A program made the translations under genes and the position numbers. From the NCBI GenBank assembly GCA_017882945.1, contig JADGON010000127.1:1-24990 (forward strand): DNA of 24,990 nucleotides, given 5' to 3'. The first letter of the stretch is position 1, and each line of letters opens with the position of its first letter. Origin of the DNA: Acidimicrobiia bacterium (GTDB lineage: Bacteria; Actinomycetota; Acidimicrobiia; IMCC26256; JAENVU01). Positions 1 through 7,873 of this stretch are shown here, in pieces. Under the pieces are notes generated by a model, which saw only the letters and a program-made list of their open reading frames with translations, did no database searches and had not been told where the DNA came from.

Positions 1-2399
1 CGAGCCTGCTTGCGTCGCCCGACGCCCCCGACACCCCGCAGCTCGCCGCGGCGGCGTTCGATCCCGTCGTCGGCGACGTGGAGGCCCTCGCGGCGCGCAT
101 CCGGTCCCTGCGCGATGGCGGGAGTCGTGTCGTCATCGCGACGGAGGGCACCGGCTCGGCCTCCCGGCTGCGCGATGTGCTCGCCGGCGAAGGCGTGCAG
201 GCGCCGATCACCGACACGCCGAGCCTCGAGCCGGGAACCCTCTCGATCGTCGTCGCCCCGCTCGAGCGCGGGGTCGTCGTGCCGGGCGCGTCGCTCGCGC
301 TCATCGCCGAAGCCGACCTCACCGGACGGCGGCGGGTCCACCGGCGCCCGCGTGAGGCGCGCAAGGCAGTCGACTACTACGAGGACCTCAAGCCCGGGGA
401 CTTCGTCGTGCACCAGGTGCACGGCGTCGGGCGGTACGAAGGCATGGTCGCGAGAGGCATTGGTGGCGTCGAGCGTGACTACCTGCTCCTCGCGTACCGC
501 GGTGGCGACAAGCTCTACGTGCCGACGGACCAGGTCGGCGCGATCCGGCGGTACACCGGAGGCGACTCGCCGTCGCTCAGCAAGATGGGCGGCACCGAGT
601 GGCAGAAGACGCGCAGCAAGGTCCGCAGCGCGGTGCAGGAGGTCGCGGCCGAGCTGGTGATCCTGTACCGGCGCCGCCTCGCCGCACCCGGCTTCGCGTT
701 CTCGTCCGATACGCCCTGGCAGCGCGAGATGGAGGACGCGTTCCCCTACGAGGAGACCCCGGACCAGCTCCAGGCGATCGTCGAGGTCAAGGCGGACATG
801 GAGCGCGAGGTCCCGATGGACCGGCTCATCTGTGGCGACGTCGGCTACGGGAAGACCGAGGTCGCGATGCGCGCGGCGTTCAAGGCGGTGCAGGACGGCA
901 AGCAGGTCGTCGTGCTCGCGCCCACCACCCTGCTCGCGAACCAGCACGGGCAGACGTTTCGCGAGCGGTTCAGCGGCTACCCCGTGCGGGTCGACGTGAT
1001 CAGTCGCTTCCTCACCCAGAAGGAGCAGAACGCCGTCGTGAGGGACGTCGCCAGTGGCGCGGTCGACGTGATCATCGGGACGCACCGCCTCCTCTCGGAC
1101 GATGTCGTGCTGAAGGACCTGGGTCTGCTCGTGATCGACGAGGAGCAGCGCTTCGGCGTGCAGCACAAGGAGAAGATCAAGCGCCTGCGTGCCAATGTCG
1201 ACGTGCTCACCCTCACTGCGACGCCGATCCCACGCACGCTCGAGATGAGCCTCACCGGGATCCGCGACCTCTCGCTCGTGCAGACCCCGCCCGAGGAGCG
1301 CCAGCCGATCCTCACGTACGTCGGCGAGTACGACGAGCGCGCGGTGTCCGAAGCGATCCGACGCGAGCTGCTGCGTGAGGGACAGGTCTTCTACGTGCAC
1401 AACCGCGTGCAGGACATCGAGCACGTCTCCGCGCAGGTTCGAGAGCTCGTGCCGGGTGCGCGCGTCGCGATCGCGCACGGTCAGATGGACGAGAGCCGGC
1501 TCGAGCGGGTCGTGCTCGACTTCGCGGCGCGCGACTACGACGTGCTCGTGTGCACGACGATCATCGAGAGCGGGCTGGACATGCCGACGGTGAACACCAT
1601 GGTCGTGGACCGCGCGGATCTGCTCGGGCTCGCGCAGCTCTACCAGCTCCGCGGCCGGGTGGGGCGCCGCGGGCAGCGCGCGTACGCGTACCTTCTCCAC
1701 CCGGCCGATCGGGTGCTGAGCGAGGAGGCCTACGAGCGGCTGAAGGCGATCGGCGAGTTCACCGACCTCGGATCGGGCTTCAAGCTCGCGATGCGCGACC
1801 TCGAGATCCGCGGTGCGGGCAACTTGCTCGGCGGCGCGCAGAGCGGCCACATCGCGGCGGTCGGGTTCGACCTCTACTGCGAGCTCGTGACCGAGGCCGT
1901 CAGCGAGCTCAAGGGTGAGACGCCCGTCGAGCCGTTCGAGGTGGTGATCGACGTGCCTGTGGATGCCCACCTCCCTCGCGACTACGTGAGCAGGGACGAC
2001 GTGCGCATGGAGGCCTACCGCCGGCTCGCGGCCGTCACCGACGAGACCGATGTCGAGGACATCAGATCCGAGTGGCTCGACCGGTACGGCCCGCTCCCGC
2101 CCGCCGCAGAGGCGCTCCTCGCGGTGGCCCGGCTCCGGGCCGAGAGCGTGCGCATCCGGGCGACGAGCGTGTCGGTCCAGAAGGGGGTGGCCCGGATCGA
2201 GGGGCTCACCCTGAAGGAGAGCCAGAAGGTCCGGCTCCGCCGGCTCGTACCGAAGGCCTCGGCCAAGGACGACGGCGAGGTCGTGGTGCCGTTGGGTGTG
2301 GCGCCGGAGGCGGTCGCCGAGACCCTGCTGGCGCTGCTCCGAGAGCTCATTCCTCCCGCGACGGCTGCGACCGGGGCGTCGGTCGCGCCCGAGCCCTGA
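1..2399 (+). CDS. mfd: Transcription-repair coupling factor Mfd, C-terminal part (5' end outside window)
   Basis: ATP-dependent DNA translocase that removes RNA polymerase stalled at lesions and recruits UvrA. The frame is open to the left edge (first full codon at 3), so about 800 C-terminal residues are present and the N-terminal UvrB-like region is mostly missing. In order: the end of the N-terminal module; the RNA-polymerase-interacting domain (FVVHQVHGVGRYEG, about 405-450); the Walker A motif GDVGYGKTE at about 834-860; the DEEQ box at 1137-1148 followed by RFGVQHKEK; motif LTATPIPRTL near 1210-1240; helicase motifs V/VI (TTIIESGLDMP, QLRGRVGRRGQRAYAYL); the TRG region (GAGNLLGGAQSGHIAAVG); and the C-terminal autoinhibitory domain. 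All ATPase motifs look intact. It is the first gene of the conserved mfd-mazG-eno-ppx neighbourhood. Identification is very secure. Confidence 0.97.
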   Translation, partial: SLLASPDAPDTPQLAAAAFDPVVGDVEALAARIRSLRDGGSRVVIATEGTGSASRLRDVLAGEGVQAPITDTPSLEPGTLSIVVAPLERGVVVPGASLALIAEADLTGRRRVHRRPREARKAVDYYEDLKPGDFVVHQVHGVGRYEGMVARGIGGVERDYLLLAYRGGDKLYVPTDQVGAIRRYTGGDSPSLSKMGGTEWQKTRSKVRSAVQEVAAELVILYRRRLAAPGFAFSSDTPWQREMEDAFPYEETPDQLQAIVEVKADMEREVPMDRLICGDVGYGKTEVAMRAAFKAVQDGKQVVVLAPTTLLANQHGQTFRERFSGYPVRVDVISRFLTQKEQNAVVRDVASGAVDVIIGTHRLLSDDVVLKDLGLLVIDEEQRFGVQHKEKIKRLRANVDVLTLTATPIPRTLEMSLTGIRDLSLVQTPPEERQPILTYVGEYDERAVSEAIRRELLREGQVFYVHNRVQDIEHVSAQVRELVPGARVAIAHGQMDESRLERVVLDFAARDYDVLVCTTIIESGLDMPTVNTMVVDRADLLGLAQLYQLRGRVGRRGQRAYAYLLHPADRVLSEEAYERLKAIGEFTDLGSGFKLAMRDLEIRGAGNLLGGAQSGHIAAVGFDLYCELVTEAVSELKGETPVEPFEVVIDVPVDAHLPRDYVSRDDVRMEAYRRLAAVTDETDVEDIRSEWLDRYGPLPPAAEALLAVARLRAESVRIRATSVSVQKGVARIEGLTLKESQKVRLRRLVPKASAKDDGEVVVPLGVAPEAVAETLLALLRELIPPATAATGASVAPEP

Positions 2400-2401
2400 T
2401 G

Positions 2402-2431
2402 ACCCGGGCGCGGGCCGGTAGAGTCCCGGGT
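2402..2431 (+). promoter_or_regulatory. Mfd/PPIase junction: inverted repeat ACCCGGG-N16-CCCGGGT around a TAGAGT box
   Basis: Perfect 7-bp arms at 2402-2408 and 2425-2431 lie in the 35-nt gap between mfd and the lipoprotein gene, ending 3 nt before GTG 2435. TAGAGT (2419-2424) in the loop fits the -10 pattern and is 10 nt from the start codon. The site could be a promoter with an operator, or an RNA hairpin. There is no T-tract, so it is unlikely to be a strong terminator. Confidence 0.35.
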
Positions 2432-2434
2432 TCT

Positions 2435-3484
2435 GTGAAACGCACCCTCGCGCTCCTCGTCGCGGTGGCCAGCGCGGCCGTCGTGCTCTCCGGTTGTGGC
2501 AGCGCCGGCGACCCCCCGGCCGCGAAGGTCGGCTCCAGCACGATCAGCCGCAGCACGGTCGAGGACCAGCTGCAGATGATCTCGCAGAGCAAGGCGATCT
2601 CGAAGAGCCTCGAGAGCCGGTTCGGCGGTGCCGTACCCGCCTCCGGAGGCTCGGTCAACGCGAAGCTCGGGGCGTTCTGGGTCAGCCTGCTGGTCAATCA
2701 GGCGGTCGCCGACCAGATCTTCGCCCGCCGTCACCTGACCGTCACCGCGAAGGACCGCGCGCAGGCGAAAGCCGCGCTCGTCGGCCTCTTCGCAGACGCC
2801 GCGACGTTCGGGAAGCTCCCGCGCTCGTACCGCGAGGCGGTGCTTCGGAGCCAGGCCCGCTACGAAGCGGTGCGGGCGAGCCTCCCGAAGCCGGCCCCGG
2901 CCACCGACGCCCAGCTCCAACAGCTGCTCGACCAGACCAGGCAGACCGCCTGTCCGAGTGGGAAGGTCGTCGCGCACATCCTGGTCAAGACCAAGGACGA
3001 GGCCGACGCGGTTGAGGCCGCGCTGGCACAGGGTGCCGACTTCGCGACGCTCGCCAGGCAGAAGTCCACGGACACCGGCTCCGCGGCGACCAACGGCCTC
3101 ATTGCCTGCACCGACACCGACCAGTACAGCCAGTTCCCGGTCGAGCTGCGTACCGCCGTGGGAGCGTTGGCCATCGGAGCCATCTCGGCGCCGTTCCAGT
3201 CGCAGTTCGGCTGGCACGTCGTCAAGCTCGAGGCGTGGGACCTGGAGAACGCGCGGCCGGTCATGGAGCAGTTCTTCCAGCAACAGCAGGGAGATCCGAT
3301 GGCGAAGTTCATCAACGCTCAGCTGTTGAAGACCAAGCAGGTCTGGGTCGATCCTCGCTACGGAACCGTCAAGCGTACGAAGCTGGTCGTCCGGATCGAG
3401 CCGCCCGTGGTCCCGAATCCTCGGTCCAACCCGGTCGAGCCCACGACGACCACGGTCCCGGGCGGATCCACCAGCAACCCGTGA
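2435..3484 (+). CDS. Parvulin-type (PpiC/SurA/PrsA-like) peptidyl-prolyl isomerase lipoprotein
   Basis: Probable exported, lipid-anchored foldase that isomerises X-Pro bonds in secreted proteins. The 349-aa product starts at GTG 2435 with a lipoprotein signal: MKRT, a hydrophobic stretch, and lipobox LSGC with the lipidated Cys at residue 21. A SurA_N-like helical region follows (about 40-165). A parvulin domain spans about residues 172-270, with VVAHILVKTKDEADAV, GADFATLARQKSTDTGSAATNG and the C-terminal strand FQSQFGWHVVKLE. Two cysteines (in TACPSG and IACTDT) flank the core and could form a disulfide outside the membrane. The tail is Pro/Thr-rich. The ORF is open further upstream, but the start at 2435 is supported by the signal peptide and a TAGAGT box 10 nt before it. 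Its TGA overlaps the GTG of mazG (GTGA), so the two are translationally coupled. The family is clear; the client proteins are unknown. Confidence 0.9.
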   Translation: MKRTLALLVAVASAAVVLSGCGSAGDPPAAKVGSSTISRSTVEDQLQMISQSKAISKSLESRFGGAVPASGGSVNAKLGAFWVSLLVNQAVADQIFARRHLTVTAKDRAQAKAALVGLFADAATFGKLPRSYREAVLRSQARYEAVRASLPKPAPATDAQLQQLLDQTRQTACPSGKVVAHILVKTKDEADAVEAALAQGADFATLARQKSTDTGSAATNGLIACTDTDQYSQFPVELRTAVGALAIGAISAPFQSQFGWHVVKLEAWDLENARPVMEQFFQQQQGDPMAKFINAQLLKTKQVWVDPRYGTVKRTKLVVRIEPPVVPNPRSNPVEPTTTTVPGGSTSNP

Positions 3485-4950
3485 CCCCAGGGCACGTCGT
3501 TGTCGTCGGCCTCGGTCCGGCCGGTGTCGATCTGATGCTTCCCACCGCGCGTTCGAAGCTGTCCTACATGACGCACCGCTACGCGCGCACCGCCCGCCAC
3601 CCGGCGATCGACGAGCTCGCGCGGCATGGACTCGACTTCGAGGCGTTCGACGAGCACTACGAGTCGGCGGCGAGCTTCGACACGCTCTACCGGGCCATCA
3701 CGGATGCGCTCGTCGCGGCCGCGAGCGAACACGGAGAGATCTGTTACGCGGTACCGGGAAACCCGGCGGTGGCCGAGCGAACCGTGACGCTCCTGCGGGA
3801 GGCCGCGGAGCGTTCGGAGATCACCCTGGAGATCGTGCCGGGTATCTCGTTCGCGGACCTCGCGTGGTCCCGGCTCGGGGTCGATCCGATGGACGGAGCC
3901 CGGCTGGTCGATGGTCAAGCCTTCGCCGTGGACGCGGCCGGCCTCCACGGTCGGTTGCTCATCGGCCACTGCACCAGCCGGCTCGTGCTCTCCGACATCA
4001 AGCTCGTGCTGCTCGAAGTGCTGCCGCCCGACGCGCCGGTCACGGTGCTCCAGCGGCTCGGACTGCCGGGGGAGCAGGTCCTGACCCTCGCGCTCGAGGC
4101 GCTCGACCGGGACGTCGAGCCCGATCACCTCACCTCCATCTACGTCGACGCGGGTCAAGCCGCGGTGGCGGGTGAGTTCGCCGCGCTCGTCGCGTTGTCC
4201 GAGCGGCTGCGCGCTCCGGGCGGGTGTCCATGGGATGCAGAGCAGACGCATCACTCGCTCGCGCGGTACCTCCTGGAGGAGGCCTACGAGACGGTCGAGG
4301 CGATCGAGGGCCTTCCGGCCGATGCACCCGACGGCGACCTGGATCCCGATGCCTACGCGCGCCTCGAAGACGAGCTCGGTGACCTCCTCTACCAGGTGGT
4401 CTTCCACTCCGTGCTCGCGCAGGAGGCGGGGTCGTTCACGATTGCCGACGTCGCGCGCGGCATTCACGAGAAGCTCGTGCGCCGCCATCCACACATCTTC
4501 GGCGACGTCGAGGCGGACACCGTCTCGCAGGTGATGACCAACTGGGAGCAGATCAAGAAGGGGGAGAAGGGCTCGGACTCGATCGTCGAGGGGATCAGCC
4601 CCGGTCTGCCGTCGTTGCTCTACGCCCACAAGCTCTACCGCAAGGCCGCGTCGGTCGGTCTCGATCCCGGGAGTGACTCCGAGGCGCTGGCCCGCGGTGC
4701 CGCCGCGCTTGCGGCGCTTCGCGACGCCGACTCCGCCGCGACCGAAGTCGCGCTGGGGGACCTGCTCGCCGCGGCCGTCGTGCTGGCGCGTTCGCGCGGC
4801 GTGGACGCCGAGACGTCCTTGCGTGGGTGGTCGGCCCGGTTCCGCGATCGCTTCGTGCGCATGGAGCAAGGCGCAAGGGAGCAGGGCGTGGACCTTGCGG
4901 CCGCGCCGACCGACCGGGTCGCCGCGCTGTGGATCGAGGCGGGGCCGTGA
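3481..4950 (+). CDS. mazG: MazG-family nucleotide pyrophosphohydrolase with N-terminal tetrapyrrole-methylase-like domain (YabN type)
   Basis: Cytoplasmic NTP pyrophosphohydrolase of the all-alpha NTP-PPase superfamily, which hydrolyses (d)NTPs to NMP and PPi (house-cleaning; affects ppGpp levels in some bacteria). The 489-aa product begins at GTG 3481 with VVVVGLGPAGVDLM, the glycine-rich start of a SAM-dependent tetrapyrrole methylase fold (to about residue 225), as in Bacillus YabN. The MazG domain follows: LRAPGGCPWDAEQTHHSL, the metal-binding EEAYE (E266, E267, E270) and EDELGD (E298, D301), then RRHPHIFGDV and NWEQIKKGEK. A second, degenerate MazG repeat (ALGDLLAAAVVLARSRGVD) lacks the metal-binding Glu, as is usual for repeat 2. 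The start overlaps the upstream stop and the stop overlaps the downstream start, so it sits in a tight three-gene unit. Mycobacterial MazG at the same locus is shorter and lacks the methylase domain. Confidence 0.93.
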   Translation: MTPGHVVVVGLGPAGVDLMLPTARSKLSYMTHRYARTARHPAIDELARHGLDFEAFDEHYESAASFDTLYRAITDALVAAASEHGEICYAVPGNPAVAERTVTLLREAAERSEITLEIVPGISFADLAWSRLGVDPMDGARLVDGQAFAVDAAGLHGRLLIGHCTSRLVLSDIKLVLLEVLPPDAPVTVLQRLGLPGEQVLTLALEALDRDVEPDHLTSIYVDAGQAAVAGEFAALVALSERLRAPGGCPWDAEQTHHSLARYLLEEAYETVEAIEGLPADAPDGDLDPDAYARLEDELGDLLYQVVFHSVLAQEAGSFTIADVARGIHEKLVRRHPHIFGDVEADTVSQVMTNWEQIKKGEKGSDSIVEGISPGLPSLLYAHKLYRKAASVGLDPGSDSEALARGAAALAALRDADSAATEVALGDLLAAAVVLARSRGVDAETSLRGWSARFRDRFVRMEQGAREQGVDLAAAPTDRVAALWIEAGP

Positions 4951-5645
4951 CGGCGAACGAGTACACGATCCAGGGTCGGACGGTCTCGATCCCGGTGGAG
5001 GTGCGCGACGCGCAGTCGTGGTTCGCGACCTTCGCGGTTCCGCTCGATGCCGCGCAGGCATTGATCGAGTACTCCGGGTTGGTGCCGGCGTCACCGCTTC
5101 CGGGCCGCGCGCTGTGCAGCCTCGCGTTCGTGGACTACGCCGATGGTGATCTCGATCCCTATCACGAGGTGGCGGTGGCGATCCTCGTGCGCGAGCCGGG
5201 TTCCACGAGCCGCAAGCCGGCAGGCGCGTTCATCCATCAGCTCCCGGTCGACCAGAGCTTCACCTGTGAAGCGGGGCGCTCGATGTGGGGCTTCCCCAAG
5301 TTCCTTGCGGACATCGACATCCGGGCCGGTGCGCGGGGGGCCGCTCGTGCAACGCTCTCGCAGGAGGGAGAGCGGGTGCTCGCGTTGCGCATCGGGGCTG
5401 CGCCGCCTCTGCCCTCTCGCGGCACCGCGCTCGACGCCTTCTCCCATCGTGACGGCGTCCTGCGCCGGACCCGCTGGAGCCTCCATGGCGAGGGCTCGCG
5501 CATGCGACCCGGTGGAGCGCACGTCGAGCTCGGCGAGCACCCGATGGCCAAGGAGCTCCGCGGCCTCGGGTTTCCCCGCCGGGCGCTGATGAGCGGTTCG
5601 TTGACGCATGTCCGAATGGAGTTCGCGGCCGCCGAGGTGGTCTGA
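4947..5645 (+). CDS. Acetoacetate decarboxylase-like protein (ADC superfamily)
   Basis: 232-aa protein starting at GTG 4947, which overlaps the mazG stop (GTGA). It shows the ADC-superfamily core: Y-H-E at residues 72-74 (E74 in the position of the active-site Glu), SFTCEAGRSMWGFPKFLADI with the Schiff-base lysine candidate K118, and a C-terminal beta-barrel half. Classical acetoacetate decarboxylase has two adjacent lysines, the second lowering the pKa of the first. Here the second is Phe119, so true acetoacetate decarboxylase activity is doubtful. Other members of the superfamily with altered pockets are aldolase-dehydratases or hydrolyases acting on other keto acids. In mycobacteria the comparable slot before eno holds lpqU, so this gene is an insertion into a conserved order. 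Family assignment is good; the substrate is unknown. Confidence 0.8.
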   Translation: MTANEYTIQGRTVSIPVEVRDAQSWFATFAVPLDAAQALIEYSGLVPASPLPGRALCSLAFVDYADGDLDPYHEVAVAILVREPGSTSRKPAGAFIHQLPVDQSFTCEAGRSMWGFPKFLADIDIRAGARGAARATLSQEGERVLALRIGAAPPLPSRGTALDAFSHRDGVLRRTRWSLHGEGSRMRPGGAHVELGEHPMAKELRGLGFPRRALMSGSLTHVRMEFAAAEVV

Positions 5646-5703
5646 AACGGGGACGCGGGCTCGGGAGTGCGCGGATTGCCCGGATCGTGCGGGTGCAGGC
5701 GGC

Positions 5704-5709
5704 TACATT
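5704..5709 (+). promoter_or_regulatory. Possible -10 box of the eno promoter (TACATT)
   Basis: TACATT fits the actinobacterial TANNNT -10 consensus and lies in the only sizeable gap (5646-5749) between the ADC-like gene and eno. A TTGCCC at 5676-5681 resembles a -35 element, but the 22-nt spacing is too long, so the -35 is uncertain. The implied leader is about 35 nt and contains a G-rich ribosome-binding site (GGGGG) just before the GTG. Confidence 0.35.
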
Positions 5710-5749
5710 CGACACTCCGACCACACCGGCACCAAGGGCTCGGGGGACT

Positions 5750-7039
5750 GTGAGCATCATCGTCGACGTCATCGCGCGGGAAATTCTCGACTCGCGTGGC
5801 AACCCGACCGTCGAGGTCGAAGTCGAGCTGCTTTCCGGCGCACGAGGCCGGGCGGCGGTCCCGAGCGGTGCCAGCACCGGCGCGCACGAGGCGGTCGAGC
5901 TGCGCGACGGCGGCGAGCGCTACGGGGGCAAGGGCGTCGCGCGGGCCGTGGCGAACGTCAACGGCGAGATCGGTGAGACGATCGTCGGGATCGAAGGTCT
6001 CGACCAGCGCCTGCTCGACCAGGCCCTGATCGAGCTCGACGGCACGGACAACAAGTCACGGCTCGGGGCCAACGCGTTGCTCGGCGTCTCGCTCGCCGCG
6101 GCGAAGGCCGGAGCCGACGAGTGCGACCTTCCCCTCTACCGCTACGTCGGTGGTGCCAACGCGCACACCCTTCCGTTGCCCTGCATGAACGTGCTCAACG
6201 GTGGCGCGCACGCCGACTCGAACGTGGACCTCCAGGAGTTCATGCTCGCCCCCGTCGGCGCGGCTTCGTTCAGTGAGGCCCTGCGCATGGGAGCCGAGAC
6301 GTACCACGCGCTCAAGGCGATGCTGCACGAGCGCGGCCTCTCGACCGCGCTCGGCGACGAAGGTGGGTTCGCACCGGACCTCCCGTCGAACGAGGAGGCG
6401 GTCAAGCTTCTCGTCGCGGCGATCGAGTCCGCCGGGTACGTGCCGGGCGACGACATCGCCATCGCGCTCGACACGGCATCGAGCGAGATCTATTCGGACG
6501 GCCGGTACAAGCTCGCCGGCGAGGGTCGTGAGCTCAGCTCGCAAGAGCTGGCCGGGTATCTCGGCGACCTCTGCTCGCGGTACCCGATCGTGTCCATCGA
6601 GGACGGCATGGCGGAGGACGACTGGGATGGCTGGGTCGCGCTGACCCGCGAGCTCGGTCACCGCGTGCAGCTCGTCGGCGACGACGTGTTCGTCACCAAC
6701 CCCGAGCGCCTGCAACGGGGGATCGAGCTCGGTGTCGCGAACTCCATCCTGATCAAGGTCAACCAGATCGGCACGCTCACCGAGACGCTCGACACGATGG
6801 CCCTCGCGTCGCGCCACGGGTACACGTCGATGATGTCGCACCGCAGCGGAGAGACCGAGGACGTCACGATCGCGGATCTCGCAGTCGCTACCGGGTGCGG
6901 ACAGATCAAGGCCGGCGCGCCGGCACGGTCCGATCGGGTTGCGAAGTTCAACCAGCTGCTGCGCATCGAAGAGGGGTTGGGGGAAGCGGCTGCGTTCCCC
7001 GGCGGGGGAGCACTCGTCCGCTCCCGGGGTTCCGCGTGA
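5750..7039 (+). CDS. eno: Enolase (phosphopyruvate hydratase)
   Basis: Glycolytic enzyme converting 2-phosphoglycerate to phosphoenolpyruvate, cytoplasmic and Mg-dependent. GTG at 5750 gives 429 aa, the normal bacterial length, beginning SIIVDVIAREILDSRGNPTVEVEV. Conserved features include GASTGAHEAVELRDG, the substrate-loop region MNVLNGGAHADSNVDLQEF, metal ligands in SIEDGMAEDDWDGW and LVGDDVFVTN, the catalytic lysine in ILIKVNQIGT, and the signature SHRSGETEDVTIADLAVATGCGQIK. Nothing is missing. The frame is open further upstream, but homology begins at SIIVDV and a GGGGG purine run precedes this GTG. The TGA overlaps the GTG of the next gene (GTGA), so the division gene is co-translated. 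Confidence 0.98.
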   Translation: MSIIVDVIAREILDSRGNPTVEVEVELLSGARGRAAVPSGASTGAHEAVELRDGGERYGGKGVARAVANVNGEIGETIVGIEGLDQRLLDQALIELDGTDNKSRLGANALLGVSLAAAKAGADECDLPLYRYVGGANAHTLPLPCMNVLNGGAHADSNVDLQEFMLAPVGAASFSEALRMGAETYHALKAMLHERGLSTALGDEGGFAPDLPSNEEAVKLLVAAIESAGYVPGDDIAIALDTASSEIYSDGRYKLAGEGRELSSQELAGYLGDLCSRYPIVSIEDGMAEDDWDGWVALTRELGHRVQLVGDDVFVTNPERLQRGIELGVANSILIKVNQIGTLTETLDTMALASRHGYTSMMSHRSGETEDVTIADLAVATGCGQIKAGAPARSDRVAKFNQLLRIEEGLGEAAAFPGGGALVRSRGSA

Positions 7040-7371
7040 AAGACGTCAACTGGAGCCGCTCCGCGGTGTTGCGGCTGGCGATCGCGAGCCTGGTGCTGAT
7101 CGCGGCGTTGTTCCTCTTCGTGTTCCCGACGAGCGCGCTGCTGCACCAGCGCAGTCAGCTCAGCGACGCGAACGAGCGACTCTCGGTGCTCAAGGACCAG
7201 ACGAACCGCCTGTCCGAGCAGTCCAAGCAGGTCCTGAGCGACGAGGAGATCGAGCGGCTCGCCCGCGACCGGTTCAACATGGTGCGCCCCGGTGAGCAGG
7301 CGTGGGCCGTGGTGCCCGGACCCACCCCGACCACCTCCACTCCGCCTGCGACCACCCCTGTCGCCCGCTGA
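7036..7371 (+). CDS. FtsB/DivIC-like septum formation initiator protein
   Basis: 111-aa bitopic membrane protein of the FtsB/DivIC family, a part of the division-site FtsB-FtsL-FtsQ subcomplex that activates septal wall synthesis. The layout is typical: a short cytoplasmic N-terminus (MKDVNWSRSA), one transmembrane helix (about residues 12-32, LRLAIASLVLIAALFLFVFP), an extracytoplasmic coiled coil (about 36-68, with heptad-like LSDANERLSVLKDQTNRLSEQ) and the family C-terminal motif IERLARDRFNMVRPGEQAW. The end is a Pro/Thr tail. The start GTG 7036 overlaps the eno stop. The position downstream of eno is the conserved actinobacterial location of this gene. Confidence 0.9.
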   Translation: MKDVNWSRSAVLRLAIASLVLIAALFLFVFPTSALLHQRSQLSDANERLSVLKDQTNRLSEQSKQVLSDEEIERLARDRFNMVRPGEQAWAVVPGPTPTTSTPPATTPVAR

Positions 7372-7393
7372 CGCCCGACGCGAGGCCTCGGCC

Positions 7394-7399
7394 TACGCT
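7394..7399 (+). promoter_or_regulatory. -10-like box for the DUF501 gene (TACGCT)
   Basis: TACGCT lies 6 nt before the GTG at 7406. A transcript initiated from it would begin at or next to the start codon, that is, be leaderless. CTGACG at 7368-7373 is a weak -35 candidate with 20-nt spacing. The same box occurs before the gene at 18073. Confidence 0.45.
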
Positions 7400-7405
7400 C
7401 GGCTC

Positions 7406-7873
7406 GTGTCCGCCTCCGCTGCCGACGTCGAACGGGTGACCGAGCTCCTCGGGCGCGCCCCACGGGCGGATTTCGAGGTCGTGGTGCGTTCGCAGGGTGG
7501 GGAGCCCGCGGTGATCCGCAACGCACCGTTGCTCGGTGACGGCACGCCCATGCCCACCCGGTACTGGCTCGTGGCGCCGGGTCTCGTCCGCGCGGTCTCA
7601 CGCCTCGAGGCCGACGGTGGGGTGCGGAGCGCGGCCGCGACCGTCGATCCCGACGAGCTGGCGGCGGCGCACGCGCAGTACGCGGCCGAGCGTGAAGCCG
7701 CGCTGCCGGACGGATGGACCGGCCCGCAGCCCTTCGGTGGCGTGGGCGGGACCCGCCGGGGCGTCAAGTGCCTCCATGCCCACTACGCGTGGTTCCTGGC
7801 CGGCGGCTCGGATCCTGTGGGGCGCTGGGTCGACGAGCGCATCGACGCGCGCCCCGACGAGGAACGTCCGTGA
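7406..7873 (+). CDS. DUF501 domain protein of unknown function
   Basis: 155-aa soluble protein of the DUF501 family, found between the ftsB-like gene and ppx across Actinobacteria (Rv1025-like). No function is established. Visible family hallmarks are the N-terminal helix DVERVTELLGRAPRADFEVVVR, the segment PAVIRNAPLLGDGTPMPTRYWLV, and the C-terminal GGTRRGVKCLHAHYAWFLAGGSDPVGRWV with its conserved Cys-Leu-His-Ala-His cluster, which could bind a metal. The open frame extends upstream to 7292, but GTG 7406 matches the family N-terminus and is preceded by TACGCT at 6-nt spacing. The stop overlaps the ppx start (GTGA). Confidence 0.88.
   Translation: MSASAADVERVTELLGRAPRADFEVVVRSQGGEPAVIRNAPLLGDGTPMPTRYWLVAPGLVRAVSRLEADGGVRSAAATVDPDELAAAHAQYAAEREAALPDGWTGPQPFGGVGGTRRGVKCLHAHYAWFLAGGSDPVGRWVDERIDARPDEERP

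Noticed and set aside
3358..5094. 578-codon minus-strand frame opposite mazG and the ADC-like gene
   Set aside because: It has Arg-rich, low-complexity composition and mirrors the third-position GC bias of the plus-strand genes. The plus strand carries recognisable domains throughout.
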